DNA of 17,481 bases from an uncultured Wenzhouxiangella sp. (GTDB lineage Bacteria > Pseudomonadota > Gammaproteobacteria > Xanthomonadales > Wenzhouxiangellaceae): assembly GCA_937876395.1 (NCBI GenBank), contig CALEIM010000040.1, forward strand, positions 1 through 17,481, written 5' to 3'. Position numbers and translations under genes: made by a program. The notes beneath the pieces are model-generated. The model was given only the letters and a program-made list of their open reading frames with translations. It was not told where the DNA came from and ran no database searches. Position 1 is the first letter of the stretch. Every line of letters starts with the position of its first letter. This document shows, in pieces, positions 1 to 7,675 of the stretch.

Positions 1-1706
1 ACGGCCGCGATCAGGGTCGTCAGGTAGGCGTCAGCAATGGTCACAAAAGCCTTGTCGTAGCCGGTGCGAATCGAGGCCTGGGGCGTATTGCCGTTGCGCA
101 GCTCCTCGCGTATTCGCTCATAAATCAGTACGTTGGCATCCACCGCCATACCGATGGTCAGCACGATACCGGCAATGCCGGGCAAGGTCAGGGTTGCGCC
201 CAGAATCGACAGCAGTGCAAAAATCAGCACCACGTTTGCCGTCAGCGCAATGTTGGCGATGATCCCGAACATCTTGTAGTAGATCAGCATGAACAGCATC
301 ACCGCAACAAAACCGATGACCACCGAGCGGAAGCCCTTTTCGATATTGTCCTGACCCATGCTCGGGCCGACCGTGCGTTCTTCGATGATCTGCATCGGCG
401 CAGCCAGCGCACCGGCGCGCAACAGCATCGCCAACTGGGCGGCCTCAGTGGCCGAACCCAAGCCGGTGGTCTGGAAGCGCCGACCAAAAGGCTCGCGGGT
501 TACGGCTGCTGAAATCACCTCTTCGACCCGGCGCGTGCTGTGCACTTCCTCGCCGTTGACCATGCGGGTTTCCGGACGATGCTCGATAAACACCACCGCC
601 ATGCGGTTGCCCACGTTCTGGCTGGTGTGATCAAGCATGCGCCGGGCACCGGCACCGTCCAGTGTAACCACGACGTTTGGCTGACCCGACTGCTGATCGA
701 AACCAGCCGCGGCACCGATCAGGTTGTCGCCGGAGGCGATGATCTCGCGCGACAGTAGCAGCGGCTGACTATTGCGGTCGTGGTACAGCCGCGTGCCCGG
801 CGGAATCCGGCCGGTACGCTCGGCTTCATAGGGGTCATTCTGCTCATCAACGCCGCGATATTCGACCGTGGCCGTGGCACCGATGACGCGCTTGGCCTCG
901 GCGGTGTCCTGAACACCGGGTAGCTGAACGACGATACGATCAGCGCCCTGCTGCTGAATCACCGGCTCGGAAACGCCCAGCTCATTGATGCGGTTGCGCA
1001 GGGTTGTGGTGTTCTGACGCACGGCGTTGCGCTGCAGCTCCTGCAGGTAGCTCTCCTGAATCCGAACGCGAAGATTGGCCGTCCGCGAGCCGGTAACGGA
1101 CTCGAATTCAAGCTCATCTCCCAACTCCCTCTGTACCAGGGCGCGGGCCTGATCCCGGTCCTCCTCACTTCGGAGCTCGGCTACCACGGCATTGCGATCA
1201 ACGCGCACCGAGCGGTAGCGAATTCCGGCATCGCGCAGAATATTGCGCAGATCGCTGACATAGCTTTCGAGCTGCTGATCGCGCGCGGCGTCCATGTCCA
1301 CCTGCATCAGGAAGTGAACGCCGCCTTGCAGATCAAGGCCGAGTGTCATCGGCTTGGCCCCCAGGGCCCGCAACCAGGCCGGCGTTGACGGCGCCAGGTT
1401 GAGCGCGACCACGAAATCCGTGCCGAAGGAATCGCGCAACAAATCGGCCGCGCGCATCTGGCGATCGGTGTTGTCGAATCTCACCAGCACCCGCTGGGGT
1501 GAAAAATCAACCTGGCGATAGGCAATGCCGGCGCTGTCGAGCTGATTTTCGATCTGGCCGACCAGCTCGCTCTGCAGGTCGAAGCCGCGCGAGGAGGAAA
1601 CCTGAACTGCCGGATCATCGCCGTAGATATTCGGCAGCGCGTAGATCGCCCCGAGTACAAGAACGACGATCAGCAGGACATACTTCCACGTTGGAAATTG
1701 ACTCAT
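1..1706 (-). CDS. secD: Protein translocase subunit SecD (C-terminus cut by window edge)
   Basis: SecD works with SecF in the inner membrane and uses the proton gradient to help the SecYEG-SecA machinery complete protein export. The reading frame is open from 1706 to the window start, giving 568 residues; Escherichia coli SecD has 615, so about 50 are missing. A first membrane helix spans about residues 8-24 (WKYVLLIVVLVLGAIYALP). The conserved LGLDLQGG motif is at 122-129, followed by the large periplasmic region. The membrane half begins near residue 455, and GMAVDANVLIYERIREEL lies near its end; its Asp523 matches the aspartate tied to proton transport in this family. An in-frame TAA directly precedes the ATG at 1706, which fixes the start, yet no good Shine-Dalgarno sequence precedes it, so translation may depend on coupling with yajC 58 nt upstream. 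secF is expected next, outside the window. Confidence 0.97.
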   Translation of the reverse strand, partial: MSQFPTWKYVLLIVVLVLGAIYALPNIYGDDPAVQVSSSRGFDLQSELVGQIENQLDSAGIAYRQVDFSPQRVLVRFDNTDRQMRAADLLRDSFGTDFVVALNLAPSTPAWLRALGAKPMTLGLDLQGGVHFLMQVDMDAARDQQLESYVSDLRNILRDAGIRYRSVRVDRNAVVAELRSEEDRDQARALVQRELGDELEFESVTGSRTANLRVRIQESYLQELQRNAVRQNTTTLRNRINELGVSEPVIQQQGADRIVVQLPGVQDTAEAKRVIGATATVEYRGVDEQNDPYEAERTGRIPPGTRLYHDRNSQPLLLSREIIASGDNLIGAAAGFDQQSGQPNVVVTLDGAGARRMLDHTSQNVGNRMAVVFIEHRPETRMVNGEEVHSTRRVEEVISAAVTREPFGRRFQTTGLGSATEAAQLAMLLRAGALAAPMQIIEERTVGPSMGQDNIEKGFRSVVIGFVAVMLFMLIYYKMFGIIANIALTANVVLIFALLSILGATLTLPGIAGIVLTIGMAVDANVLIYERIREELRNGNTPQASIRTGYDKAFVTIADAYLTTLIAA

Positions 1707-1764
1707 TTAAGTAAACCCGGTACTTGGTCTGTCTGGAAAGGGCGTTTTGGAAACGAGGAATGGA

Positions 1765-2097
1765 TCAGCTTGAAGATTCGTAGGTGCCCTTGGGCACGAT
1801 CTGGCTGATGGAGTGCTTCTGCAGCTTCATCGAGACGCCTTTGGCGACCTCAAGCGATACGAAGCTGTCGCCAACCTCGGTAATCCGGCCGAGCATGCCG
1901 CCGGAAGTCACCACCTCATCACCCACCGCCAGGGCGGCGACGAGCTCGCGGTGCTGCTTGTTGCGCTTCATCTGCGGGCGAATCAGCAAAAACCAGAAAA
2001 TAACGACGATGACGATCAGCGGCAGCAGGCTGCCGAACATCGACGGCGCCGGGGCGGCCCCATCCTGCGCGATGGCACTGGCAATCAGAAATTCCAT
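1765..2097 (-). CDS. yajC: Sec translocon accessory subunit YajC
   Basis: YajC is a small single-span membrane protein that co-purifies with SecD and SecF in the holotranslocon. This copy has 110 residues, the usual size. It starts with a short N-terminal stretch (MEFLIASAIAQDGAAPAP) and has one strong membrane helix at about residues 22-43 (SLLPLIVIVVIFWFLLIRP). A basic turn follows (QMKRNKQHRELVAAL), then a small cytoplasmic beta-rich domain with GDEVVTSGGMLGRI, the hallmark stretch of the family. The ATG at 2097 is preceded by AAGGGA (2105-2110) with a 7-nt spacer. It lies 128 nt downstream of tgt and 58 nt upstream of secD on the same strand, the common gammaproteobacterial queA-tgt-yajC-secD arrangement. 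Confidence 0.97.
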   Translation of the reverse strand: MEFLIASAIAQDGAAPAPSMFGSLLPLIVIVVIFWFLLIRPQMKRNKQHRELVAALAVGDEVVTSGGMLGRITEVGDSFVSLEVAKGVSMKLQKHSISQIVPKGTYESSS

Positions 2098-2225
2098 GAT
2101 GCTTTCCCTTGAGCTATTGGCGTTGGGGACAAATCAAGCCCCGTGAGGGCCGATACAAACGCGCAATTATCGCACAGCTGGGGATTCCCGGCCATAGCCG
2201 CGACACGTTGCATTTCGGCAAAGGC

Positions 2226-3332
2226 TTACCCCGCTCCCGGCGCCCAGGCCGCGCGCAATTCTGCGGCGAGCTCCGCCAGCGTCTGGCGCTCGATGGCGGT
2301 GCGGATCTCGGCCATCAGCTGCTGGTAGTAGTGGAGATTGTGCAAGGTGGCCAGGCGGTGCCCGAGAATCTCGTTGCATTTATTGAGGTGTTTCAAGTAG
2401 CTGCGGCTGTAATTTGTGCAGGTGTAGCAGCTGCAGTCGGGGTCGATCGGTCGGGTATCGAGGGTGTGGCGGGCGTTGCGGATTTTCAGCACGCCGCGGC
2501 TGGTGAACAGGTGACCGTTGCGGGCATTGCGCGTCGGCAGCACGCAGTCGAACATGTCGATGCCGCGTTCAACAGCCGCGAGCATATCTTCAGGCCTCCC
2601 CACCCCCATTAGATAGCGCGGACGATCGGCCGGCAGCAGCGGACAGGTCGCGTCCAGAATCGCTTCCCGTTCTTGTTCAGGCTCACCAACGCTCAGGCCG
2701 CCAATGGCATAGCCGTCAAAACCGATCGCCTGAAGACCCTCGGCCGAGCGCTGGCGCAGCTCCGGGTACATGCCGCCCTGAACAATGCCGAACAGCGCGG
2801 CCGGGTTGTCGCCGTGGGCTGCTTTGGAGCGTTCCGCCCAGCGCAGCGAGCGTCGCATCGATTCGTCGGCTTCGGCCAGGCTGACCGGATACGGTGTGCA
2901 CTCGTCAAAAATCATGACGATATCCGCGCCCAGCTCACGCTGTACGGCCATGGATTCTTCAGGCCCAAGAAAGACCTGTGAGCCGTCAATCGGCGAGGCA
3001 AAGGTCACGCCGCGCTCATCCATCTTGCGCAGTTCGGCCAGGCTGAACACCTGGAAACCGCCGGAATCGGTCAGGATTGGCCCCGACCAGCCCATGAAAT
3101 CGTGCAGGTCGCCGTGCGCAGAAATCACCTCGGTGCCCGGGCGCAGCATCAGATGGAAGGTGTTGCCAAGAATGATCTCGGCACCGGTCCCACGCACTTC
3201 CTCGGGCGTCATCGCCTTGACCGTTCCATAGGTGCCAACCGGCATGAACGCCGGCGTTTCTACCGTTCCGCGAGCAAAGCTGAGCTGCCCGCGACGCGCG
3301 GCGCGATCGGTGGTCAACAGTTCAAACTGCAT
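2226..3332 (-). CDS. tgt: Queuine tRNA-ribosyltransferase (tRNA-guanine transglycosylase)
   Basis: Tgt swaps guanine 34 in the anticodon of GUN-decoding tRNAs (Tyr, His, Asn, Asp) for preQ1, the committed tRNA step of queuosine synthesis. The 368-residue protein aligns end to end with E. coli Tgt from memory. TDSGGFQVFS contains Asp89, GIVQGG lies near 182-187 and GGLSVGE at 211-217. GIDMFDCVLPTRNARNGH carries Asp262, the position of the catalytic nucleophile. The zinc site is Cys300, Cys302, Cys305 and His331. I chose the ATG at 3332 (MQFELLTTD) because it matches the family N-terminus. The frame stays open upstream, and an ATG at 3344 (MSTSMQF) is possible, but its GGAG touches the start codon. 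It follows queA after 31 nt and is presumably co-transcribed with it. Confidence 0.97.
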   Translation of the reverse strand: MQFELLTTDRAARRGQLSFARGTVETPAFMPVGTYGTVKAMTPEEVRGTGAEIILGNTFHLMLRPGTEVISAHGDLHDFMGWSGPILTDSGGFQVFSLAELRKMDERGVTFASPIDGSQVFLGPEESMAVQRELGADIVMIFDECTPYPVSLAEADESMRRSLRWAERSKAAHGDNPAALFGIVQGGMYPELRQRSAEGLQAIGFDGYAIGGLSVGEPEQEREAILDATCPLLPADRPRYLMGVGRPEDMLAAVERGIDMFDCVLPTRNARNGHLFTSRGVLKIRNARHTLDTRPIDPDCSCYTCTNYSRSYLKHLNKCNEILGHRLATLHNLHYYQQLMAEIRTAIERQTLAELAAELRAAWAPGAG

Positions 3333-3344
3333 GCTGGTGGACAT

Positions 3345-3348
3345 CTCC
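3345..3348 (-). promoter_or_regulatory. Shine-Dalgarno GGAG for tgt
   Basis: On the minus strand GGAG sits here. It abuts an in-frame ATG at 3344 with no spacer, and is 12 nt from the ATG at 3332. Zero spacing is not workable, so this site argues for the downstream ATG even though 12 nt is longer than ideal. Confidence 0.5.
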
Positions 3349-3363
3349 GTCAATGAATAACGA

Positions 3364-4383
3364 TCAGGCAATGAACATCGCATCGCCATAACTAAAGAAG
3401 CGGTACTCGGCTTCCACCGCGTGCCGATAGGCTGAAAGTATTGAATCCCGGCCGGCGAAGGCACTGACCAGCATCAGCAGGGTCGATCCGGGCAGGTGGA
3501 AATTGGTCACCATGGCGTCGACCACCCGAAACCGGTAGCCGGGATGGATGAACAGCCGGCTGTCACCGGCAAACGCGCGCAGCTCGCCACTGCTGGCGGC
3601 GGTTTCCAGCGCCCGAACGGCCGTGGTCCCGACTGCAATGACGCGCCCACCGCGCTGGCGTGCGGCGGCAACTGAGGCAACCAACTCCGCGGAAACCTCC
3701 AGCCATTCGGCGTGCATGCGGTGCTCGGCAAGCTGGTCAACCCGCAGCGGCTGAAATGTGCCCGCACCGACGTGCAGGGTGCATTCGGCCCGCCGCACGC
3801 CTTTGGCCTGAAGTGCGGCGAGCATGGGCTCATCGAAATGCAGGCCGGCGGTCGGCGCGGCGACGGCGCCGGGCACGCGTGCAAAGACCGTCTGGTAACG
3901 CTCGCTATCCAGCGGCTCGTCAGCGCGTTCGATATAGGGCGGCAGTGGCATGTGACCGACGCGCTGGAGCAGCTCGGGCCAGCCCGGCCCGCTCACGATC
4001 CGCAGCCGCCAGAATTCGCCATCACGTCCCAACAGCTCCAGCCGGGCCTGGCCGTCCACGGCGAGAACAGAGCCGGCGATCGGCTTGCGATTGGCGCGCA
4101 GCTGGACCAGCGCTTCGTGCTCGTTGACCAGCCGCTCCAGCATGATCTCGACCCGTCCGCCGCTGTCCTTGCGGGCAAACAGACGGGCTGGAATCACTCG
4201 GGTGTTGTTGAATACCAGCAGGTCCTTGTCTGTGAGCAGCTCCGGCAGCCCACGAAACTGGCGATCCTGGCGCGCTCCCGATTGACGATCAAGCAGCAGC
4301 AGACGGCTGCCCGAGCGCTCGGGCAGCGGGTACTGGGCGATCAGGCGCTCGGGCAGATCGAATTGGAAGTCGGAAACCTTCAT
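3364..4383 (-). CDS. queA: S-adenosylmethionine:tRNA ribosyltransferase-isomerase QueA
   Basis: QueA transfers and isomerises the ribosyl part of S-adenosylmethionine onto preQ1-modified tRNA, giving epoxyqueuosine; it acts directly after Tgt. The 339-residue protein shows the family blocks in order: DFQFDLPERLIAQYPLPERS at the N-terminus, LLVFNNTRVIPARLF, VGHMPLPPYI, PGAVAAPTAGLHFDEPML, LHVGAGTFQPLRVD, RVIAVGTTAVRALE, DAMVTNFHLPGSTLLMLVSAFAG and the terminal YRFFSYGDAMFI. The ATG at 4383 (MKVSDFQF) matches the E. coli start (MRVTDFSF); the frame extends 11 codons further upstream without family similarity. The protein stops one residue after GDAMFI, so it lacks the short tail (about 14 residues) of the E. 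coli enzyme. No clear Shine-Dalgarno sequence precedes the start. First gene of the left minus-strand block. Confidence 0.97.
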   Translation of the reverse strand: MKVSDFQFDLPERLIAQYPLPERSGSRLLLLDRQSGARQDRQFRGLPELLTDKDLLVFNNTRVIPARLFARKDSGGRVEIMLERLVNEHEALVQLRANRKPIAGSVLAVDGQARLELLGRDGEFWRLRIVSGPGWPELLQRVGHMPLPPYIERADEPLDSERYQTVFARVPGAVAAPTAGLHFDEPMLAALQAKGVRRAECTLHVGAGTFQPLRVDQLAEHRMHAEWLEVSAELVASVAAARQRGGRVIAVGTTAVRALETAASSGELRAFAGDSRLFIHPGYRFRVVDAMVTNFHLPGSTLLMLVSAFAGRDSILSAYRHAVEAEYRFFSYGDAMFIA

Positions 4384-4391
4384 GGAGCGCC

Positions 4392-4397
4392 ATTGTA
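4392..4397 (-). promoter_or_regulatory. Possible queA -10 element (TACAAT)
   Basis: TACAAT on the minus strand matches the sigma-70 -10 consensus at 5 of 6 positions. It lies only 8 nt before the queA ATG, so transcription would begin about 0-3 nt before the start codon. There is no recognisable -35 hexamer at 16-18 nt, which keeps confidence low. Confidence 0.25.
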
Positions 4398-4465
4398 TCG
4401 GCAGGCGTCCGGCCACAGCAGCCTTTCAGGCGGCACGATTTCCGGCTATCCTGCGACCAGACGCA

Positions 4466-4494
4466 TTGCAACGTCGCGTCAAAGTGGACTGAAT
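4466..4494 (+). promoter_or_regulatory. Weak candidate promoter for the VTT-family gene
   Basis: TTGCAA (4466-4471) resembles a -35 element at 4 of 6 positions. Seventeen bases later comes CTGAAT (4489-4494), matching the -10 at only 3 of 6. The predicted transcription start falls inside the ribosome-binding region just before 4508, so the real promoter may lie elsewhere in this 124-nt divergent gap. Confidence 0.2.
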
Positions 4495-4507
4495 CTCTAG
4501 AGGACGC

Positions 4508-5215
4508 ATGCGCCAAAAACGCACCCTGATCGTGCTGGCGGCCTTGGCCGTCTCCATCTGTCTGACCATCGTCGTCAGCCTCAGCGAGGTCGGTCAGGGT
4601 TTTGCCATGGAGTGGTTTATCCGCCTGGACGCGCTGGTGGAGCGCCATTTCTGGCCGGGGCTGGCCATCTACATCATTCTCTTTGCAGCTCTGATCACTC
4701 TGACCTTGCCGCTGGCTACCGTGTTTATCGTCGCCGGCGGATTTCTGTTTGGCGCCGGCGTCGGCTCCATCGCGGCACTGGCCGGGCTCAGCCTGGCCGC
4801 GATCCTGACCTTTCAGGCCGTGCGCCTGTTTGGGGCTCAAAACGGTACCGGCCTGCGTTACCCCGGTCGGGCAAATGCCCTGTTCGAGCTGATGGACCGC
4901 AATGCCATTTTCTATGTCACCGTGCTGCGCATCGTGCCGGTGGCGCCATGTTTCGTGATCAACGCGGGGGCGGCGTTCACCCACCTCCGCGTGGGCCGTT
5001 TCGCGCTGGCATCAATGCTCGGATTTATCCCCTCGGCGGTGATCTACGCCGGCGTCGGGTCCGGTCTTGAAACCCTGCTCGATGCTCAAAGTGCGATCTC
5101 CCCTGCCCTGCTGCTGCGCCCGGATATTGCATTGCCCCTACTCGGCGTATTGGCGCTGATCTCGGTGTCGTGGCTGCTCAGAAAACGTCTGCCGGGGCTG
5201 AAGCAGGAAGCCTAA
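4508..5215 (+). CDS. TVP38/TMEM64 family (VTT-domain) membrane protein
   Basis: This is an inner-membrane protein of the TVP38/TMEM64 branch of the DedA-like VTT superfamily. Some superfamily members move lipids such as undecaprenyl phosphate or phospholipids across the membrane, but the substrate of this branch is not settled. In 235 residues I see an N-terminal helix (about 6-25), a helix at 50-75 and the re-entrant-type block LPLATVFIVAGGFLFGAGVG (68-87). A region before 110, RNAIFYVTVLRIVPVAPCFV with NAGAAFTHLRVGRF (131-165), GFIPSAVIYAGVGSGL (172-187) and a last helix at 208-224 follow. The RIVP..P...N.G.A.T pattern is the family signature. The ATG at 4508 is preceded by AGAGGA with a short spacer. 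The gene is divergent from queA across 124 nt, and its 3' end overlaps the convergent GT39 gene by 38 bp. Confidence 0.9.
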   Translation: MRQKRTLIVLAALAVSICLTIVVSLSEVGQGFAMEWFIRLDALVERHFWPGLAIYIILFAALITLTLPLATVFIVAGGFLFGAGVGSIAALAGLSLAAILTFQAVRLFGAQNGTGLRYPGRANALFELMDRNAIFYVTVLRIVPVAPCFVINAGAAFTHLRVGRFALASMLGFIPSAVIYAGVGSGLETLLDAQSAISPALLLRPDIALPLLGVLALISVSWLLRKRLPGLKQEA

Positions 5216-6818
5216 ATACCGTCCGCTGATCCGACTCATACCAGGGCGCACCGAAGCGTTCGTGGAAAGCGGTTTGACATTCTGCCGTATCGGGCAGTGC
5301 TCGACTGTGAGCGAAATGCGCCTGATGATGGAATACGACGAACAGATTCTGCTCAGGGCCGTGCTCGATCAGATCCGATAGGAACAGCATCCGGGCCAGC
5401 TCGATGCGCTGATCGCTGTCGGGTTTGAGCTCGCCCCAGGTCCAGTCCGTGCACAGTCCGCTGATCATGCCGATCCGGATCAGCAGGCCGTGCTCAGGCT
5501 GATACTGATGAATCGGCGTGTTGTGCGATTCGAAATGCCAGGCCGTCTCGACGATCTCCCAATCACCGGGTTCGGCGGCCATGCGTTGATACGCCTGCGG
5601 CAGTTCAAGGTACCCCATCAATTCATGATAGATAACGCGCTCGAAATCATAGTCAAGCTGATAGCGCACCGAGTTGGTGAACTGATTGACGCCGCGGTAC
5701 AGCTCCGGCACAGGCCCGCTGAAATACAGGCCGGCGACCACGGCCAAACCCAGCACGGCAGCCGCGCCGGAGCGGAATTCAGCGCGCATTGATTTGAAAA
5801 GCACATCGCCCAGACTGACCAGACCGATCGCCAGCAGTCCAAGCACGAGCGGCTGGGCAACGGCGGTGTAGCGCACCAGTACCAGGGCATTGTGAATCCA
5901 ATCCGGACCAATTAGCTGCAAAGCGACGAGGGCAAACAGCATCTGCCACAGCCAGTAGCCAAAAAAAACCGGCGTCTGACGCAGTAGTTGCCAGGCGCCG
6001 ATCAGAACTGGCACGGCCAGCATGACCGCCAGCAGCGGACTGCCGACGCCCAGAATCAACTCCCATGAACGCAGCAGGGTCTGGGCTTCAATGCGGTGCT
6101 GGCCGGCCTTGACCGCAATTGAATGCGGATCACTCAACAGAGCCGGCAAGACCAGCAGGCAGCAGGCAGCAGTCGTCAGGATGCCCAGCGCAAGGACGCG
6201 CAGCAGATCCCGCCAGCCGCCGCCGCGACGCCAGCGCAGCAAGCCCAGCGCGGTAATCCAGATCAGGCCGGCGCCAACAAACAGCGCAACGAGGGCGTGC
6301 AACCACACGGCCAGGGTTGCGCAAACGGCGAAGCCTGCGGCCTTCCAGCGACCGCCTTCACACCACCACAGCCACAGCAGAATCATGGCGGAAAAACCGA
6401 GCAGCACGCTCAGTGAATACGGTCGGACGTAGCGCGAAAAATGAATCAGCAGCGGCGAGATGGCGATCAGGAACGCCAGCACCAATTGCTGGCGACGATC
6501 CAGCCAGGGGGAAAGCAATACCGGCACCAGCACCACGCTGGCCAGGCCAAAGGTCATCGGTAGCAGGCGGAGCAGAAAGTCGTTGAGAACGAAATGCTCG
6601 GCCAGCCAGCGAAACAGCAGAGTCAAAGGAATGCTGTAATCGGCATGGCCCATCGACAGCAGGATGTCGCGATAGCCGACCTGCATCAGGCGATGAATGG
6701 CATGCCATTCATCGTCGATCAAAAGCTGCAGGTCAATCTGCCACAGGCGCAGCCAGGCCGCGACCAGCACGACCGCAGCCCAGCCAAAAACTGCCAGTCG
6801 GGGCGGCTGCTTCAGCAC
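5178..6818 (-). CDS. GT-C membrane glycosyltransferase (GT39/ArnT-like)
   Basis: This is a polytopic membrane glycosyltransferase that most likely uses a polyprenyl-phosphate sugar as donor and acts on the periplasmic side. The 546 residues show a first helix (about 9-25), then a loop with the acidic motif LIDDEWHA (33-40), where GT39/PMT-type enzymes keep their catalytic acid. RPYS (132-135) follows FSRY, and eight or more further hydrophobic helices run to about residue 368. The last 175 or so residues are hydrophilic and probably form a periplasmic domain (many His, Trp and Glu); I do not recognise this part. The start is GTG at 6818, 6 nt after the GT2 stop, so the two are likely one transcript. 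The acceptor cannot be told from the sequence. The 3' end overlaps the convergent VTT-family gene by 38 bp. Confidence 0.82.
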   Translation of the reverse strand: MLKQPPRLAVFGWAAVVLVAAWLRLWQIDLQLLIDDEWHAIHRLMQVGYRDILLSMGHADYSIPLTLLFRWLAEHFVLNDFLLRLLPMTFGLASVVLVPVLLSPWLDRRQQLVLAFLIAISPLLIHFSRYVRPYSLSVLLGFSAMILLWLWWCEGGRWKAAGFAVCATLAVWLHALVALFVGAGLIWITALGLLRWRRGGGWRDLLRVLALGILTTAACCLLVLPALLSDPHSIAVKAGQHRIEAQTLLRSWELILGVGSPLLAVMLAVPVLIGAWQLLRQTPVFFGYWLWQMLFALVALQLIGPDWIHNALVLVRYTAVAQPLVLGLLAIGLVSLGDVLFKSMRAEFRSGAAAVLGLAVVAGLYFSGPVPELYRGVNQFTNSVRYQLDYDFERVIYHELMGYLELPQAYQRMAAEPGDWEIVETAWHFESHNTPIHQYQPEHGLLIRIGMISGLCTDWTWGELKPDSDQRIELARMLFLSDLIEHGPEQNLFVVFHHQAHFAHSRALPDTAECQTAFHERFGAPWYESDQRTVFRLPASAPADVF

Positions 6819-6824
6819 GCAGCT

Positions 6825-7580
6825 TCAGCCCGGAAAATAGCGCGACCGGACCAGGCCGGTACGCCCGGCCAGATAGGCGATGGAAACGCCAAGCACGCCC
6901 AGACCATAGCGGATTGAACGGTGAAAATTGATTGACGAGGCATCGCCAAAATAGTGGGTTGGGCAGGAAACTTCGCCGATCCGATAGCCGCGGCCCAGCA
7001 CTTGGGCGAGCATCTGGTTGTCGAAGATGAAATCGTCGGAATTGGCGTCCAGGTCAAGCTCGCGCAAGACCTTGGCGTTAAAGGCCCGGTAGCCGGTGTG
7101 GTATTCCGACAGCTTGGCACCGGTGCACAGGTTTTCAAACCCCGTCAGCAAACGATTGGCGATGTATTTATAGACCGGCATGCCGCCGCTGATGGCACCG
7201 CCTCCAAGAATCCGCGAACCCAACACCACCGGAAACAGGCCGCTGGCGACCAGCTCCACCATGGCCGGGATCAAGCGCGGGTTGTACTGATAGTCCGGAT
7301 GGAGCATGACGACGATATCGGCATCCAGCTCCAGCGCCTTGCGGTAGCAGGTCTTTTGATTACCGCCGTAGCCGCGATTGCGGTCGTGGCGAATGACGTG
7401 CTCCAGCCCCAACTGGCGGGCCAGCTCCGACGTTTCATCCTGGCTGGCATCGTCGACCAGCACAATTTCGTCGACGACGCCCTTCGGAATCTCTGCCAGG
7501 GTCTGCTCAAGGGTCCGTGCCGCGTTGTAGGCGGGCATCACCACGACAAGCTTCTGGTTTCTGATCACGGCAGATTTCAC
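6825..7580 (-). CDS. Family 2 glycosyltransferase, DPM1-like
   Basis: A cytoplasmic GT-A fold glycosyltransferase of family GT2, most like the dolichyl/polyprenyl-phosphate sugar synthases that move a sugar from a nucleotide donor to a lipid phosphate. In order: VVVMPAYNAARTL (nucleotide-binding strand), DEIVLVDDASQDET with the paired Asp, NRGYGGNQK, DADIVVMLHPDYQYNP (HPD in the position of the DxD metal site), GSRILGG and SEYHTGYRAF before the catalytic region. There is no strong C-terminal membrane anchor. The start is uncertain: no ATG precedes the VVVMPAY strand. Candidates are TTG at 7607, GTG at 7580 (used here, 251 residues) and GTG at 7568 (VIRNQKLVVV, 247 residues); none has a strong Shine-Dalgarno sequence. 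It is directly followed by the GT39-like gene, which likely uses its product. Confidence 0.88.
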   Translation of the reverse strand: MKSAVIRNQKLVVVMPAYNAARTLEQTLAEIPKGVVDEIVLVDDASQDETSELARQLGLEHVIRHDRNRGYGGNQKTCYRKALELDADIVVMLHPDYQYNPRLIPAMVELVASGLFPVVLGSRILGGGAISGGMPVYKYIANRLLTGFENLCTGAKLSEYHTGYRAFNAKVLRELDLDANSDDFIFDNQMLAQVLGRGYRIGEVSCPTHYFGDASSINFHRSIRYGLGVLGVSIAYLAGRTGLVRSRYFPG

Positions 7581-7632
7581 GTATCTTGAAAGTACGGGCG
7601 GACACAATAGTCCGAAACGAGAGCCGCATGCC

Positions 7633-7660
7633 CCGGCCGACGGATTTTACCGTCGGCCGG
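7633..7660. terminator. Perfect 11-bp inverted repeat, possible transcription terminator
   Basis: CCGGCCGACGG (7633-7643) and its exact reverse complement (7650-7660) enclose a 6-nt ATTTTA loop. It lies 50 nt past the protease stop and upstream of the GT2 gene. On the minus strand, the direction of both genes, no T-run follows it; on the plus strand TTTCT follows. It may end or attenuate protease transcription, stabilise the 3' end, or bind a protein. Confidence 0.5.
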
Positions 7661-7675
7661 TTTCTGGCAAGGGCG

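Noticed and set aside
2098..2225. Possible regulatory RNA or small gene in the 128-nt gap between tgt and yajC
   Set aside because: I see only a weak GGGG...CCCC pairing near 2125-2142 and no convincing hairpin-plus-T-run or riboswitch-like structure.
3333..3464. A 44-residue N-terminal extension of Tgt overlapping queA
   Set aside because: The family N-terminus begins at MQFELLTTD, and the extension is antisense-like reading through the queA 3' end.
3712..4500. A 262-codon plus-strand open frame opposite queA
   Set aside because: queA is unmistakable on the other strand and the plus-strand translation has no recognisable motifs.
4289..4984. A 231-codon minus-strand open frame opposite the VTT-family gene
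   Set aside because: The translation is Gly/Gln/Asp/His-rich low-complexity sequence typical of the antisense of a membrane protein gene, and it also runs over the start of queA.
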